DNA of 28,548 bases from Stenotrophomonas sp. UBA2302 (GCA_002345545.1 DDVW01000072.1:1-28548), one strand, 5' to 3'. Shown: positions 1 through 9,892, counted from the first letter of the stretch. The notes: generated by a model from the sequence alone, not told the origin. Translations and numbers: made by a program.

Positions 1-1214
1 GCGTCGATGGCCTGGTCATAGCGGCCCTGCCGTGCCAGCGCGTTGCCGATGTTGTACCAGCCCTGCGCGTTGTCGATCCCTTCGAAATGCCGCTGCGCAC
101 CGGCGAAATCACCCTGGCGATAGGCGTCGACGCCCTCGGCAAGACGCTGGTGGTCGCGCTGGTCCTGCCGCTGCCACCAGTTCCGCTCCGCCGCCTGCAG
201 CGGCAACGTGACCGGCAGCAGCATGCCCAGCAGCAGCACCGCCGCCACGCCTTTTGTGCGCCGGAACACGAGCACGCCCAGTAGCAACAAGGGCGGCAAC
301 AGCCAGTAACCTTCGTCCTGCCACACCCTGCCGGACTGCCGGTCGCCTGCATCGCCCGCCTGCCCGCGTGGCTGCAGCACGCCCAGTGCCTGCAGGTCAC
401 GGTTGTCGGCAGTGAGCGTGGCGTAGTTGCCACCACCTGCGGCAGCCAGCGCCTGCAGCCCCGTGGCATCCAGATGTGCCTGCCGGATGCGTCCCCGGCC
501 ATCGCGGTAGGCGGCGCCCTGCACACTGCCCAGCCCCAGCACCGAGACCCGGTAGCCTGCCGCCTGCGCCCGCTTTGCCGCCACCGGCGCATCGCCCTCG
601 GCACTGCCGGTCAGCAGCAGGATGTCGCCCTGGCGCGCCTGCGTCTGTTGCAGCAGCGCCACCGCCCAGTCGATCGCCTTGTCCGCCCGGTTTCCATCCA
701 CCGGCATGATCTGCGGCGACAGCGCATCCAGAAACAGCGCCACGTTGGCCGCATCGCTGGTCAACGGCGCCACCGTGAATGGCTCACCGGCATAGGCCAG
801 CAAGGCCACCTCGCCGCTCTGGCGCTCACGCAGCAGGGTGGCCAGCTTCGCCCGCGCCTGCAGCAGCCGCGACGGCGGCAGATCAGTGGCGCTGATACTG
901 CTGGACAGGTCCAGCGCGATGACCAGCGGTGTTTTCGATTGCCACAGCGGCTGCTCCAGCTGCCGCCAGCTCGGTCCGGCAAGCGCGAGCACGGCCAGCG
1001 CCACACCCGCCATCAGTGCCAGCCATCCGCCTGCGCCGGCACCGCGTCCGGGCTGCAGCAGATGTGGCAGCAGGTGCGGATCCACCGCCGCCTGCCAGGC
1101 GCGGCGGCGACGCCGTCGCTGCAGGGCCAACAGTGTCAGCAGCGGCAGCAACAGCAATCCCCACAGCCACAGCGGGCGCAGGAAATGCAGGTTCTGCCAG
1201 AACACCATCGTCAT
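1..1214 (-). CDS. VWA domain and TPR membrane protein (BatB/BatC-like), partial
   Basis: Translating the minus strand from the ATG at 1214 gives an open frame of about 404 residues that leaves the window at base 1, so the C-terminus is missing. Order seen: two N-terminal hydrophobic segments (about residues 12–31 and 62–82), a von Willebrand A domain starting at about 95 with the metal-site motif DLSSS, two hydrophobic segments around 305–345, then a TPR-like stretch (AYRQGDFAGAQRHFEGIDN, then WYNIGNALARQGRYDQAI). This VWA-then-TPR architecture is that of BatB/BatC proteins of the Aerotolerance cluster, anchored in the inner membrane with the VWA domain in the periplasm. The ATG overlaps the TGA of the upstream VWA gene (TGATGA), so translation is coupled. 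One oddity: where most VWA domains have LLTDG, this one reads LLTGSAEGD. The partner MoxR ATPase is encoded upstream in the same operon. The role in envelope stress or complex assembly is inferred from the family. Confidence 0.85.
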   Translation of the reverse strand, partial: MTMVFWQNLHFLRPLWLWGLLLLPLLTLLALQRRRRRRAWQAAVDPHLLPHLLQPGRGAGAGGWLALMAGVALAVLALAGPSWRQLEQPLWQSKTPLVIALDLSSSISATDLPPSRLLQARAKLATLLRERQSGEVALLAYAGEPFTVAPLTSDAANVALFLDALSPQIMPVDGNRADKAIDWAVALLQQTQARQGDILLLTGSAEGDAPVAAKRAQAAGYRVSVLGLGSVQGAAYRDGRGRIRQAHLDATGLQALAAAGGGNYATLTADNRDLQALGVLQPRGQAGDAGDRQSGRVWQDEGYWLLPPLLLLGVLVFRRTKGVAAVLLLGMLLPVTLPLQAAERNWWQRQDQRDHQRLAEGVDAYRQGDFAGAQRHFEGIDNAQGWYNIGNALARQGRYDQAID

Positions 1215-2209
1215 CACCGCCGCCCCGGCCACAGCAGCCCCAGCACGCCAAACAGCAGCGCCGCCGCCAGCGGCCATGGATAACGCTCGATCTTCGGACG
1301 CACTGCGGGGCCCGCTGCAATGACCGGCTCCAGCCGGTCCAGTTCGACATAGATACCGGCCAGCTCCTCGGTGTTGTACGCACGGAAGAAGCGGCCGCCG
1401 GTTTCTGTCGCGATCGCCCGCAGCGTCTGCTCATCGATGGGATCTTCGGCCGTCGCCACCGGCAGGCCGAAAAAGCGGATTGCGCCGCTGCCGCCGAAGG
1501 CCACGGTATGCACACGCACGCCTTCGGCCCTGGCCAGCTCGGCGGCCTTGAGCGGCTCCAGCTGCCCGGTGGTATTGACGCCATCGGTCAGCAGGATCAG
1601 TACCCGCTGGCCTTCCGGCTGCTCGCGCAGGCGCTTCACCGACAGTGCGATGGCATCACCCAGCGCGGTCTCCTGCCCGGCCAGTCCGGCCACGCTGTCA
1701 CGCAGCTGCTCGCGCACGCTGGCATGGTCACGGGTCAGCGGGGTGAGCGCGTAGGCGCGCTGGCCGAACACCAGCAGACCGATGCGGTCGCCCTCGCGCC
1801 GCTCGAGGAAATCCGCCAGCACCGCCTTGGCCGCGGTCAGCCGTTCGACCACGCGCCCGCCCAGCTGCATGTCCGCTTCCTGCATGCTGCCGGACAGGTC
1901 CAACGCCAGCATCATCTGCCGCGCCTGCTGCGGCGGTTCGAGCATCTCCCCCAGCTGCTGCGGACGTGCGGCGGCCGCACACAGGCACAGCCAGCCCAGC
2001 CATAACAGCAGATAGCGCAGCGATTGCCGTCGTGTGCCGGGAGCCGGTGCGAAGCGCCCCATTTCATACGGCACGCGCAGCGCCGGCGTGTGCGCATCAC
2101 GCAACGGCCACCACCGCATCAGCAGCGGCACCGGCACGGCCAGCCACAGCCAGGGCCACGCGAATGCCGGCATGGCCTCCAGCAGCCCGGCGGGAAGGAT
2201 GCCGCTCAT
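1214..2209 (-). CDS. VWA domain membrane protein (BatA-like)
   Basis: A 331-residue protein with a hydrophobic N-terminus (about residues 15–35), a second membrane segment near 65–80, a VWA domain beginning about residue 90 with an intact metal site (ALDLSGSMQEAD, later ILLTDGVNTTG), and a final hydrophobic helix at the C-terminus (AALLFGVLGLLWPG). This is the usual BatA/MoxR-associated VWA layout, with both ends in the inner membrane and the VWA domain in the periplasm. Its start overlaps the stop of the DUF4381 gene by four bases (ATGA), and its stop overlaps the start of the next VWA/TPR gene, so the cluster is a tightly coupled operon. The family works with MoxR AAA+ ATPases. The substrate is unknown. 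Confidence 0.9.
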   Translation of the reverse strand: MSGILPAGLLEAMPAFAWPWLWLAVPVPLLMRWWPLRDAHTPALRVPYEMGRFAPAPGTRRQSLRYLLLWLGWLCLCAAAARPQQLGEMLEPPQQARQMMLALDLSGSMQEADMQLGGRVVERLTAAKAVLADFLERREGDRIGLLVFGQRAYALTPLTRDHASVREQLRDSVAGLAGQETALGDAIALSVKRLREQPEGQRVLILLTDGVNTTGQLEPLKAAELARAEGVRVHTVAFGGSGAIRFFGLPVATAEDPIDEQTLRAIATETGGRFFRAYNTEELAGIYVELDRLEPVIAAGPAVRPKIERYPWPLAAALLFGVLGLLWPGRR

Positions 2210-2661
2210 CGCCCCTGCCCCATCAGCTGCAGGAAACGCCGCCGCGCCAGCGCACAGGCCCGTGCCGCCAGTGCGGCATCGACCGTGGGACGGAAGCCGC
2301 CCTCCAGCAGCATGCGGCCGTCACCGGTACTGAATGCAGTGCCCTGCTGGCCATCGAGAAAGCGCAGCCAGTCCTCGCCCTGCAGCAACACGGCCTGCGG
2401 TTCCACGCGCCGCGCCGCGCGCCGCAACAAGCCCGATGCCGCCGCCAGCTGCGCCGCCCCTGCTGCCGTCTCCCGCATCTGCCGGTCGAACAGTTCCGCC
2501 CAGCGCCGCTGGCGCCGCCTGCGCCGTGCCCACACCAGACCATAACCGGCCAGCAACACGGCAATGACCGCCAGCACCAGCCACCAGCCCAATGCTGGCG
2601 GCCACCAGCCCGGAGCGGGTGGCAGGTGCACATCGCGCAGCGGCAGCTGCGTGGCGATCAT
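2206..2661 (-). CDS. DUF4381 single-pass membrane protein
   Basis: A 151-residue protein with a proline-rich N-terminus (about residues 1–22), one clear membrane helix (about 24–43, LGWWLVLAVIAVLLAGYGLVW) followed at once by an arginine-rich cytoplasmic flank (ARRRRRQRR), and a helical soluble domain to the end. The motif with LLRRAARRVEP and GEDWLRFLDG is typical of DUF4381 proteins, which sit between the DUF58 and VWA genes in gammaproteobacterial MoxR operons. It overlaps both neighbours by four bases (ATGA), as expected for subunits of one complex. No catalytic motif is visible. The function is unknown and only the genomic association supports a role with the MoxR/VWA system. Confidence 0.85.
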   Translation of the reverse strand: MIATQLPLRDVHLPPAPGWWPPALGWWLVLAVIAVLLAGYGLVWARRRRRQRRWAELFDRQMRETAAGAAQLAAASGLLRRAARRVEPQAVLLQGEDWLRFLDGQQGTAFSTGDGRMLLEGGFRPTVDAALAARACALARRRFLQLMGQGR

Positions 2662-3593
2662 CGCGCGGCTCCTTCCAGGCCGCCGTGCAGCCAGGCATCA
2701 CTGGCATAATCCGTGGCCAACACCTGCACGCGCACCCGCCGCCCGGGAAGCGCCCGGCACAGGTTTTCAATCGGTTCGACGAATGCCGCATGCCATGCCT
2801 GCCGGGCATCGGCGGCCGCCAGATCCAGCTCGATGCGACCGGCTGCGGTGGCCAGCGGCAGCACGCAGGCCGGCGGTGACTGTTCCAGCGGATCGACCAG
2901 CAGCAACAGCTCCACATCGGCATGCATCGACAGCGCCGACCACACGGTCGCCGGCACCGCCTGCGCCTTGGCCGGATCGGCCAGCACGACAATCCGCGCG
3001 CCGGGGTGGACCAGTCGCCCGGCCTGCTCCAGTGCCGTCTGCAGGCCGGCATCGGCCACCGGTGGCTGCCGGTACCAGCGCACCAGCGCATCCAGCACCC
3101 GCAACACACCGCGCGTTCCTCCCGCTGGCGCCACCGGGGCCTCTTCGCCGGTGCCGCGCAAGGCCGCCAGCCGGTCGCCTTCACGCAAGGCCGACCATGC
3201 CGCCACCGCGCCGGCACGCGCGGCCTGCACCGACTTGAAACGGACCCGGGTGCCGAAATACAGCGATGCCGAGGTGTCGGCCACGATGAGGGTGAGCCGC
3301 TCGCGCTCGGTCTGGAACGTCTTGGTATGGGTGACGCCGGTGCGCGCACTGAGCTTCCAGTCGATATGGCGCGCATCATCGGCGGCCACATACTCGCGCG
3401 ACTCGGCGTATTCCATGCCGCGCCCACGCAGCGCCGAGGGGGCCCGTCCCGACACGCCGTGGCGGCCCCGTCGCGGTGCACGCGCGCGTACCGTGCTACC
3501 GCGCAGGGCGATCAACTCCGCCAGCTGCGGCACGACGCCATCACTGTCTGCGGACGCGGCATCCGCTGCCAGCAGTACCTGCCCGGAAGTCAT
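2658..3593 (-). CDS. DUF58 domain protein, MoxR-associated
   Basis: A soluble protein of 311 residues when started at the ATG at 3593, which has a good ribosome site (GGAAGG seven bases upstream). An in-frame GTG at 3635 would add 14 residues but its GGAG lies too close to it. The DUF58 signature is visible in the first third: EYVAADDARHIDWKLSARTG, followed by a VWA-like fold with the metal-site variant VADTSASLYFG. DUF58 proteins are encoded directly after MoxR ATPases and are thought to act with them in chaperone-like assembly or metal insertion. The stop overlaps the DUF4381 start by four bases. About 90 bases separate it from the MoxR stop, the longest gap inside this operon. Confidence 0.9.
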   Translation of the reverse strand: MTSGQVLLAADAASADSDGVVPQLAELIALRGSTVRARAPRRGRHGVSGRAPSALRGRGMEYAESREYVAADDARHIDWKLSARTGVTHTKTFQTERERLTLIVADTSASLYFGTRVRFKSVQAARAGAVAAWSALREGDRLAALRGTGEEAPVAPAGGTRGVLRVLDALVRWYRQPPVADAGLQTALEQAGRLVHPGARIVVLADPAKAQAVPATVWSALSMHADVELLLLVDPLEQSPPACVLPLATAAGRIELDLAAADARQAWHAAFVEPIENLCRALPGRRVRVQVLATDYASDAWLHGGLEGAAR

Positions 3594-3683
3594 CGCAAAC
3601 CTTCCGCCGGCCGATGGCAGGCCGGCACGGACCACCGCTCCGGAGCCACGCCGGCATTGGCATCAGGGCGCTCCATCAGGTGC

Positions 3684-4712
3684 TCAAGGCAGTGGCACAT
3701 GGTCGATCAGCGCGGCGACCAGCCGTCCACCGTCCCAGCCCTCGGCGGTCGCCTCGTAGCTGGGCAGCACGCGGTGGCGCAACACATCCGGCGCGACCGC
3801 ACGCACATCCTCCGGGGTCACATAGTCACGGCCGCACAGCCACGCGCGTGCCCGTGCGCAGCGCTCCAGCGCGATCGAGCCTCGCGGGCTCGCGCCCCAG
3901 GCGATACGCCGCGCCAGCGCCGGATCGTAGGCACCGGCATCGCGCGAGGCCAGCACCAGTTCGACCAGATAGCGTTCAAGCTGCGGCACCATGTGCAGCT
4001 CCAGCACCGCACGGCGCGCCTGCTCGATCTTCTGCAGCGACAGCTTCCCGGCCTGCGCCAGCGGCGGCGCCAGTTCACGCAATGCGCGCTCGCGCGCGAG
4101 CCGCAGGATTTCCACCTCCGCGCCGGCATCGGGATAACCGATCCGCACGTGCATCAGGAAGCGGTCCAGCTGCGCCTCGGGCAGCGGGAACGTGCCCTCC
4201 TGTTCGATCGGATTCTGCGTCGCCATCACCAGGAAAACGGAGGGCAGCGGATAGGTGTTGCGGCCGACCGTCACCTGCCGCTCGCCCATCGCCTCCAGCA
4301 GCGCCGACTGCACCTTCGCCGGCGCACGGTTGATCTCGTCAGCCAGCAGGATCGGATGGAACACCGGCCCGGGCTGGAACTCGAAACGGCCCTCCTGCGA
4401 GCGCCAGATATCGGTGCCGGTCAGGTCGGCCGGCAACAGGTCCGGGGTGAACTGGATGCGCGCGAAACTCGCATCGATACGGGAAGCCAGCGCGCGGATC
4501 GCCGTGGTCTTGGCCAGCCCCGGCGCCCCTTCAACCAGCAGGTGGCCATCGGCGAGCAGGGCGATCAGCAATCGCTCCACCAGCACCGACTGGCCGATGA
4601 TTTCGGCCGACAGCGCCTCGCGCAGCGCGGCGAACTCCTGCTGCAGCGCGGTATTGCCGGTGGATACGGCGGGGGCAGCGGTGGATTCCGGAAATTGCGG
4701 GGACAGGTTCAT
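3684..4712 (-). CDS. MoxR-family AAA+ ATPase
   Basis: A 342-residue AAA+ ATPase. Residues 1–30 are a low-complexity lead-in. The ATPase core follows with Walker A GAPGLAKT, Walker B LLADEINRAPAK, the sensor-1 region FLVMATQNPIEQEGTFPLPE and the AQLDRFLM segment that marks the MoxR subfamily. The C-terminal lid has the expected GASPRGSIALERCARARAWL motif. MoxR proteins are cytoplasmic hexamers that act as chaperones for the maturation of particular complexes, paired with VWA partner proteins. Here those partners follow directly downstream. It is the first gene of the operon. Only 101 bases separate it from pilQ and these include the pilQ terminator, so its promoter must lie in a very short interval. 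No strong ribosome site is visible before the ATG. Confidence 0.95.
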   Translation of the reverse strand: MNLSPQFPESTAAPAVSTGNTALQQEFAALREALSAEIIGQSVLVERLLIALLADGHLLVEGAPGLAKTTAIRALASRIDASFARIQFTPDLLPADLTGTDIWRSQEGRFEFQPGPVFHPILLADEINRAPAKVQSALLEAMGERQVTVGRNTYPLPSVFLVMATQNPIEQEGTFPLPEAQLDRFLMHVRIGYPDAGAEVEILRLARERALRELAPPLAQAGKLSLQKIEQARRAVLELHMVPQLERYLVELVLASRDAGAYDPALARRIAWGASPRGSIALERCARARAWLCGRDYVTPEDVRAVAPDVLRHRVLPSYEATAEGWDGGRLVAALIDHVPLP

Positions 4713-4766
4713 AGGCGCAGTTTGACTGATCGGAAGTGAAATGGTTCCAGCCCGGGCACTTCAACG

Positions 4767-4794
4767 AAAAAGGGCCGCTCGAAAGCGGCCCTTT
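4767..4794 (-). terminator. Rho-independent terminator of the pil operon
   Basis: A perfect 11-base stem (AAAGGGCCGCT pairing with AGCGGCCCTTT) closed by a four-base loop (UUCG on the minus strand), followed on the minus strand by further T residues. It lies 19 bases after the pilQ stop and just before the MoxR operon, so it separates two same-strand operons. Confidence 0.9.
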
Positions 4795-4813
4795 GAAGTA
4801 TCCGTCGCGCGGA

Positions 4814-6709
4814 TCAGTTCGCGGCTTTGGCGACCCGCAGGATCTTCGGCGTCACGAACACCAGCAGTTCGGCCTTGTCCTTGCCACGGCCACGCTTCTT
4901 GAACAGGTTGCCGAGGAACGGAACATCCCCCAGGAACGGCACCTTGCTCACGCTGCTGCGGTCGCTGAACTCGTACACGCCACCGATCACCACCGTCTGC
5001 CCGTCCTCGACCAGCACCGCGGTGTTGATCTCGCGACGGTTGATGCTCGGAACGACACCGTAACCGGGCAGCTCAAGCATCCGGTCGACCTCGTCCTTCT
5101 TGACATTCATGTTCAGGAAGACGCGGTTGTCCTTGGTGATGGTCGGCGTCACCTTCAGTTCCAGCAGCACTTCCTTGAACTGCACGTTCGGCGTGGCCGC
5201 CGCACCCGCAGTACCGCCGGTGATGGTGACGTAACCGATTTCCTTGCCCTGCTTGATCACGCCTTCGCGCTGGTTCGCGGTGACGATGCGCGGGTTGGAA
5301 ATGACCTCGCCACGGCCTTCTTCCTGCAGGGCCGACAGCTCCAGATCCAGATTGAAGTTGGCCCCCAGCAGGGTGTAGGCCAGGCTCGGCGCCACACCGC
5401 CCTGGGTGAACGAACCCGCCGGCAGGTTGACGTTCAAGCCACGGCTGGCATCGGTGTTGCCCGCCGCGCCGCTGCCGATGGAGGCCTGGTTGTCGCCGTT
5501 GTTGTAAGCGCGGGTACCACCGATACCGAACTTCGCACCCAGGTCACGCGCGAACGTGTCGGTGGCGATGACGATGCGGCCCTCGATCAGCACCTGATCC
5601 ACCGGCCGGTCGATCACGTCGATCAGCTCGCGCATCTGCGCGACCTTCTTCGGGATGTCGCTGATCATCAGGGTGTTGGTGCGCTCGTCGGCCACCAGGC
5701 GACCGCGCGAGGACAGGAAGCCGTTCTCCTGCTGCCCGCCGGAACCACCGCCACTGCCACCGCCGCCGCTACCACCGATTCCCTTGGCCTCGGTCAGCGC
5801 TTTGAAGATCGCCTCGGCGCTGTGGTAGTTGATCTGGATGTAATCGGTGGTCAGGTCCACGCGATTCTCGATCGCGATGCGTGCGTCTTCCTTGTCCTGC
5901 TCGAACTTGGCCAGCTCCGGCTGCGGCGCGACCCAGATCACCCCGCCTTCACGACGCTTGTCCAGCCCCTTGGCCCGCAGCACGATGTCCAGCGCCTGGT
6001 CCCACGGCACGTTGATCAGCCGCAGGGTCACATTGCCCTGCACGGTGTCGGAAGCGACCACGTTCAGGTTGGACTCTTCGGCGATCAGCTGCAGGACCGT
6101 GCGCACCGGCACATCCTGGAAGTTGAAGGTCACCGGGCGACCGGCGTAACCGCGCGCAGCCACCGTGGCGGCGGCCTGCGCCACCGTCTTGGCGGTGACC
6201 GCACCGGTTGCAACCTCGGCCTGACGCGGCGAAATTTCCACCACGTATTCGTTGCCGGTCTGGTAGGCCAGCGATTCAAACGGCGCGCTGGTGCTGAGCA
6301 CCAGTTGCGAGCCCTGTCCCGACGGCTTGGCATCGATCCGCACCACCGGCGTGGCGAAGTCCACCACACTCAACGGGCGCTGCAGTTCCGCGGGCAACGT
6401 CGCATTGCCCACGTCGATCACCACATTGCTGCCCTGGTTGCGCAGGTCCGGGCTGGCCCCTTGGCCATCGAACTGCAGGATCAACCGGCCGGCGCCATCC
6501 TCACCGCGCTTGAAGTCAATCTTGGTCACCGCGACGGCGGCCGCCGGCTGCTGCTGCGCAACCGTATCGGCGGGCACGGCAGTCGCAGGCATCGCATAAG
6601 CCATCGTGGTCGAGCCGCAAGCCAACACCAGCGCTACTCCCAGAGCGCGGGCGTTGACCATTGCTTGGCGCCGGACGGGACGCAGGCTCAGGGCTTTGGA
6701 AAAAGTCAT
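4814..6709 (-). CDS. pilQ: Type IV pilus outer-membrane secretin PilQ
   Basis: A 631-residue secretin that forms the outer-membrane pore for the type IV pilus. A signal peptide spans about residues 1–40 (ALGVALVLACGSTTMAYAMP). One AMIN-type peptidoglycan-binding domain follows (about 63–160), then a secretin/TonB short N-terminal domain (about 190–260, PVTFNFQDVPVRTVLQLIAE), a secretin N domain interrupted by a glycine/serine linker (312–325), and the C-terminal secretin barrel (about 455–630, VISNPRIVTANQREGVIKQG, later VFVTPKIL). The start has AGGGG nine bases upstream. It is the last gene of pilMNOPQ, 19 bases after pilP. Pseudomonas PilQ is longer and has two AMIN domains, whereas I see only one here. 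Confidence 0.97.
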   Translation of the reverse strand: MTFSKALSLRPVRRQAMVNARALGVALVLACGSTTMAYAMPATAVPADTVAQQQPAAAVAVTKIDFKRGEDGAGRLILQFDGQGASPDLRNQGSNVVIDVGNATLPAELQRPLSVVDFATPVVRIDAKPSGQGSQLVLSTSAPFESLAYQTGNEYVVEISPRQAEVATGAVTAKTVAQAAATVAARGYAGRPVTFNFQDVPVRTVLQLIAEESNLNVVASDTVQGNVTLRLINVPWDQALDIVLRAKGLDKRREGGVIWVAPQPELAKFEQDKEDARIAIENRVDLTTDYIQINYHSAEAIFKALTEAKGIGGSGGGGSGGGSGGQQENGFLSSRGRLVADERTNTLMISDIPKKVAQMRELIDVIDRPVDQVLIEGRIVIATDTFARDLGAKFGIGGTRAYNNGDNQASIGSGAAGNTDASRGLNVNLPAGSFTQGGVAPSLAYTLLGANFNLDLELSALQEEGRGEVISNPRIVTANQREGVIKQGKEIGYVTITGGTAGAAATPNVQFKEVLLELKVTPTITKDNRVFLNMNVKKDEVDRMLELPGYGVVPSINRREINTAVLVEDGQTVVIGGVYEFSDRSSVSKVPFLGDVPFLGNLFKKRGRGKDKAELLVFVTPKILRVAKAAN

Positions 6710-6728
6710 CGTGCTATCCCCTAGTCAA

Positions 6729-7265
6729 TCATCGATCATCAAGCGCGAGTGAAGCCGGGCGTTCCAGCCAGCCACCCGCGCCATCCGGCACAAGTTCAAT
6801 CAGTTCAATGCCATCTTCGTGCACGCTGGTCACCCGGCCATCGCTCTGGCCGAGATAGATACCCGGGCGCACCCGATAGGTCACCTTGTCTGGCCCCATC
6901 ACCAGCGCAACGGCACCTGCCCCACGCCCGATCGTGCCGACCATATCCAGGCTGTCGAGCGGGAAGGCCTCCAGCGGCTCCTTGCGACGGTCCGGATCAG
7001 GACGCAGCGCGTTGCCGCCCTCCTGGTTGATCCAGGCATCGCTGAACGGGTCGCGGAGCCCCTGGGCGGCGTATTCGAACGTCTCGAACTGCTGCATCAC
7101 CGGCAGCGGCTCCAGCGGCTCGGCCGGACGCGCCCTGACATCTGCGACCCACTTCTGCAGATTCGGCGCATCGCCGGGCGTGTCGGTCACACCGCGTGCA
7201 CAACCGGCCAGCACCAGCACCAGTCCGGTGGCAACCAGCCACTTATGCGAAAGGTAGCGATCCAT
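6729..7265 (-). CDS. pilP: Type IV pilus assembly lipoprotein PilP
   Basis: A 178-residue lipoprotein. The N-terminus has a short basic region, a hydrophobic stretch and a lipobox (VLVLAGC, lipidated Cys22). The C-terminal half is the compact PilP beta domain (about 100–165, with SLDMVGTIGRGAGAVALVMG and VRPGIYLGQSDGRVT) that contacts the N0 region of PilQ. PilP links the inner-membrane PilNO dimer to the secretin. I chose the ATG at 7265, which overlaps the pilO stop by one base (TGATG). An in-frame GTG three bases earlier (7268) is equally compatible with the GGGGG ribosome site upstream. Confidence 0.96.
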   Translation of the reverse strand: MDRYLSHKWLVATGLVLVLAGCARGVTDTPGDAPNLQKWVADVRARPAEPLEPLPVMQQFETFEYAAQGLRDPFSDAWINQEGGNALRPDPDRRKEPLEAFPLDSLDMVGTIGRGAGAVALVMGPDKVTYRVRPGIYLGQSDGRVTSVHEDGIELIELVPDGAGGWLERPASLALDDR

Positions 7266-7933
7266 CACTTCGTGCCCCCTTTCTTGGCCTGCTCGGCAGC
7301 CAGCTTTTCCTGGGCTTCCAGCTCGGTATCGTCGAGATAACGGTAGGTCTTGACGGTACCCGACAGCTCCAGCGCGCCGCTGCGGGCGGTAATTCCCACC
7401 TTGGGATCTTTCGGCTTCAGGTTGATGTCATGCATCGTCAGGATCACCACGCGCGGCAACGAGGCCACGCCACTGACGAACGCGCCGAACTGGTGGTAGC
7501 TGCCCACCAGACGCAGGGCGATCGGCTTTTCGGCGTAGAACTCCTTGGGAGACTCCGCGCCGGGCTGGAACAGCTCGTTGTTCAGGCCGCTGGACAGCGC
7601 CGTCTGCGACACGTCGATGATCAGGTCCGGCATTTCCGTCTTGCTGGGCAACTGCCGCAGCATCTGCTGCAACACCTGCTCCATCTGTGCCAGCTGCTGC
7701 TTCAGCGGTTCCAGGTTGACGGCTTTTTTCTGCTCGGTCTCGAACTGGGTCCGGAGCGTGGATTCCTTGCCCTCAAGGCCTTCAAGCTCTTCCACCTTGC
7801 CGCGGATCACCAGCAGGTACGACAGCCCCAGGATGAGCAGCGTCAGGAATACGCAGAACACCATCTTGGCCTTCTGCGGCCAGTTGCCGATGTTGTTGAA
7901 ATCGAGCTCTTTCAGATTCACTTTCTGGCTCAT
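7265..7933 (-). CDS. pilO: Type IV pilus inner-membrane protein PilO
   Basis: A 222-residue bitopic membrane protein: a short cytoplasmic N-terminus, one membrane helix (about 22–43, AKMVFCVFLTLLILGLSYLLVI), a periplasmic coiled coil (about 45–105, rich in Glu, Gln, Lys and Leu) and a ferredoxin-like C-terminal domain (about 110–205, including YAEKPIALRLVGSYHQFGAF). PilO forms the alignment subcomplex with PilN and PilP. The start overlaps the pilN stop by four bases, and the stop is fused with the pilP start, as is usual in this operon. Confidence 0.96.
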   Translation of the reverse strand: MSQKVNLKELDFNNIGNWPQKAKMVFCVFLTLLILGLSYLLVIRGKVEELEGLEGKESTLRTQFETEQKKAVNLEPLKQQLAQMEQVLQQMLRQLPSKTEMPDLIIDVSQTALSSGLNNELFQPGAESPKEFYAEKPIALRLVGSYHQFGAFVSGVASLPRVVILTMHDINLKPKDPKVGITARSGALELSGTVKTYRYLDDTELEAQEKLAAEQAKKGGTK

Positions 7934-8654
7934 GACTTAGCCTCCTTCTGCGGCGCAGGCGTCGCGGCGGCGTCCTCTGCAGCCGGAGCCGGTGCTGCCG
8001 CAGCGGCCGGTGCGGCTTCAGGAGCAGCTGCCGCTGCATCGCCGGCCGGAGTGGAGGCGTCATCAGCCGCAGCCACCGGCATTTCGCCCGGCGCCGGCAG
8101 CTTCACTTTCAGCACGAACACATAGGGCAGCGACTTGATGTCAAGCGCACCGCGGGAGTTGGCATCCTGCGCCTTGGCCTCGATGATCGACAGCTCGGGG
8201 TTGCTCATCCACCCGGAGCCTTCCAGGTTGCGCATGTAGGTACTGACCCGCGCGTTGGACTGGGTGCGGCCTTCCAGCGTCAGGATGTCGCCTTCCTGCT
8301 TGAGCGTGGTCAGCACCACGCCGTCAGGAATGGTGCGCACCAGCGAGTCGAACAGATGCACCATCTGCGAACGCTTGCCCTGCAGCTCCTCGATCACCTT
8401 CTTGCGTGCCAGCAGGCGATCCTTCTGCCGGTCAAGACGTTCGATCTCCTTGTTCTGCTCCTGGACCTTGGCGATCTCGGCCTCGAGGAACGCGTTGCGT
8501 TCGTTCTGGCCACTGATCTGGCGGTCGTAATAGAACCAGCCCAGCAAGGAAAGCAGTACGCCTGCCACTGCGGCAAAGCCCAGCATTCCGTAGAACTCGC
8601 GCTGGCGCTGTTTGCGCCGTTCCGCGCGCCACGGCAATAGATTGATCCGTGCCA

Positions 8655-8655
<1 letters not shown>
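7930..8655 (-). CDS. pilN: Type IV pilus inner-membrane protein PilN
   Basis: A 241-residue protein. It begins with the conserved MARINLLPWR motif, the segment that docks into the PilM groove. One membrane helix (about 22–44), a periplasmic coiled coil (about 45–100) and a ferredoxin-like domain (about 105–190) follow. The last 50 or so residues are an alanine/proline-rich low-complexity tail. Its ATG overlaps the pilM stop by one base (TGATG). It acts as partner of PilO and as the membrane receptor of cytoplasmic PilM. Confidence 0.96.
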
Positions 8656-9842
<1,187 letters not shown>

Positions 9843-9886
9843 CTACTGCTCCCCGGGAACGACCCCAGCCGCTCCGCCGCATAATC

Positions 9887-9892
9887 TATACT
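9887..9892 (+). promoter_or_regulatory. Possible -10 element for mrcA
   Basis: TATACT lies 36 bases upstream of the mrcA ATG in a short AT-rich patch (ATAATCTATACT). No convincing -35 element sits at the right distance, so this is a weak call. Confidence 0.3.

Noticed and set aside
2922..4739. Open frame of 605 codons on the plus strand
   Set aside because: It is antisense to the DUF58 and MoxR genes. The translation is rich in Arg, His, Gln and Pro with no recognisable domain. Such shadows are normal in GC-rich DNA.
5740..5776. GC-rich short tandem repeat as a possible mobile or phase-variable repeat
   Set aside because: It encodes the Gly/Ser linker of PilQ with mixed codons and is not a perfect nucleotide repeat.
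4736..6724. Open frame of 662 codons on the plus strand
   Set aside because: Exactly antisense to pilQ, with no domain and a His/Gln/Arg-rich composition. pilQ on the minus strand has full domain support.
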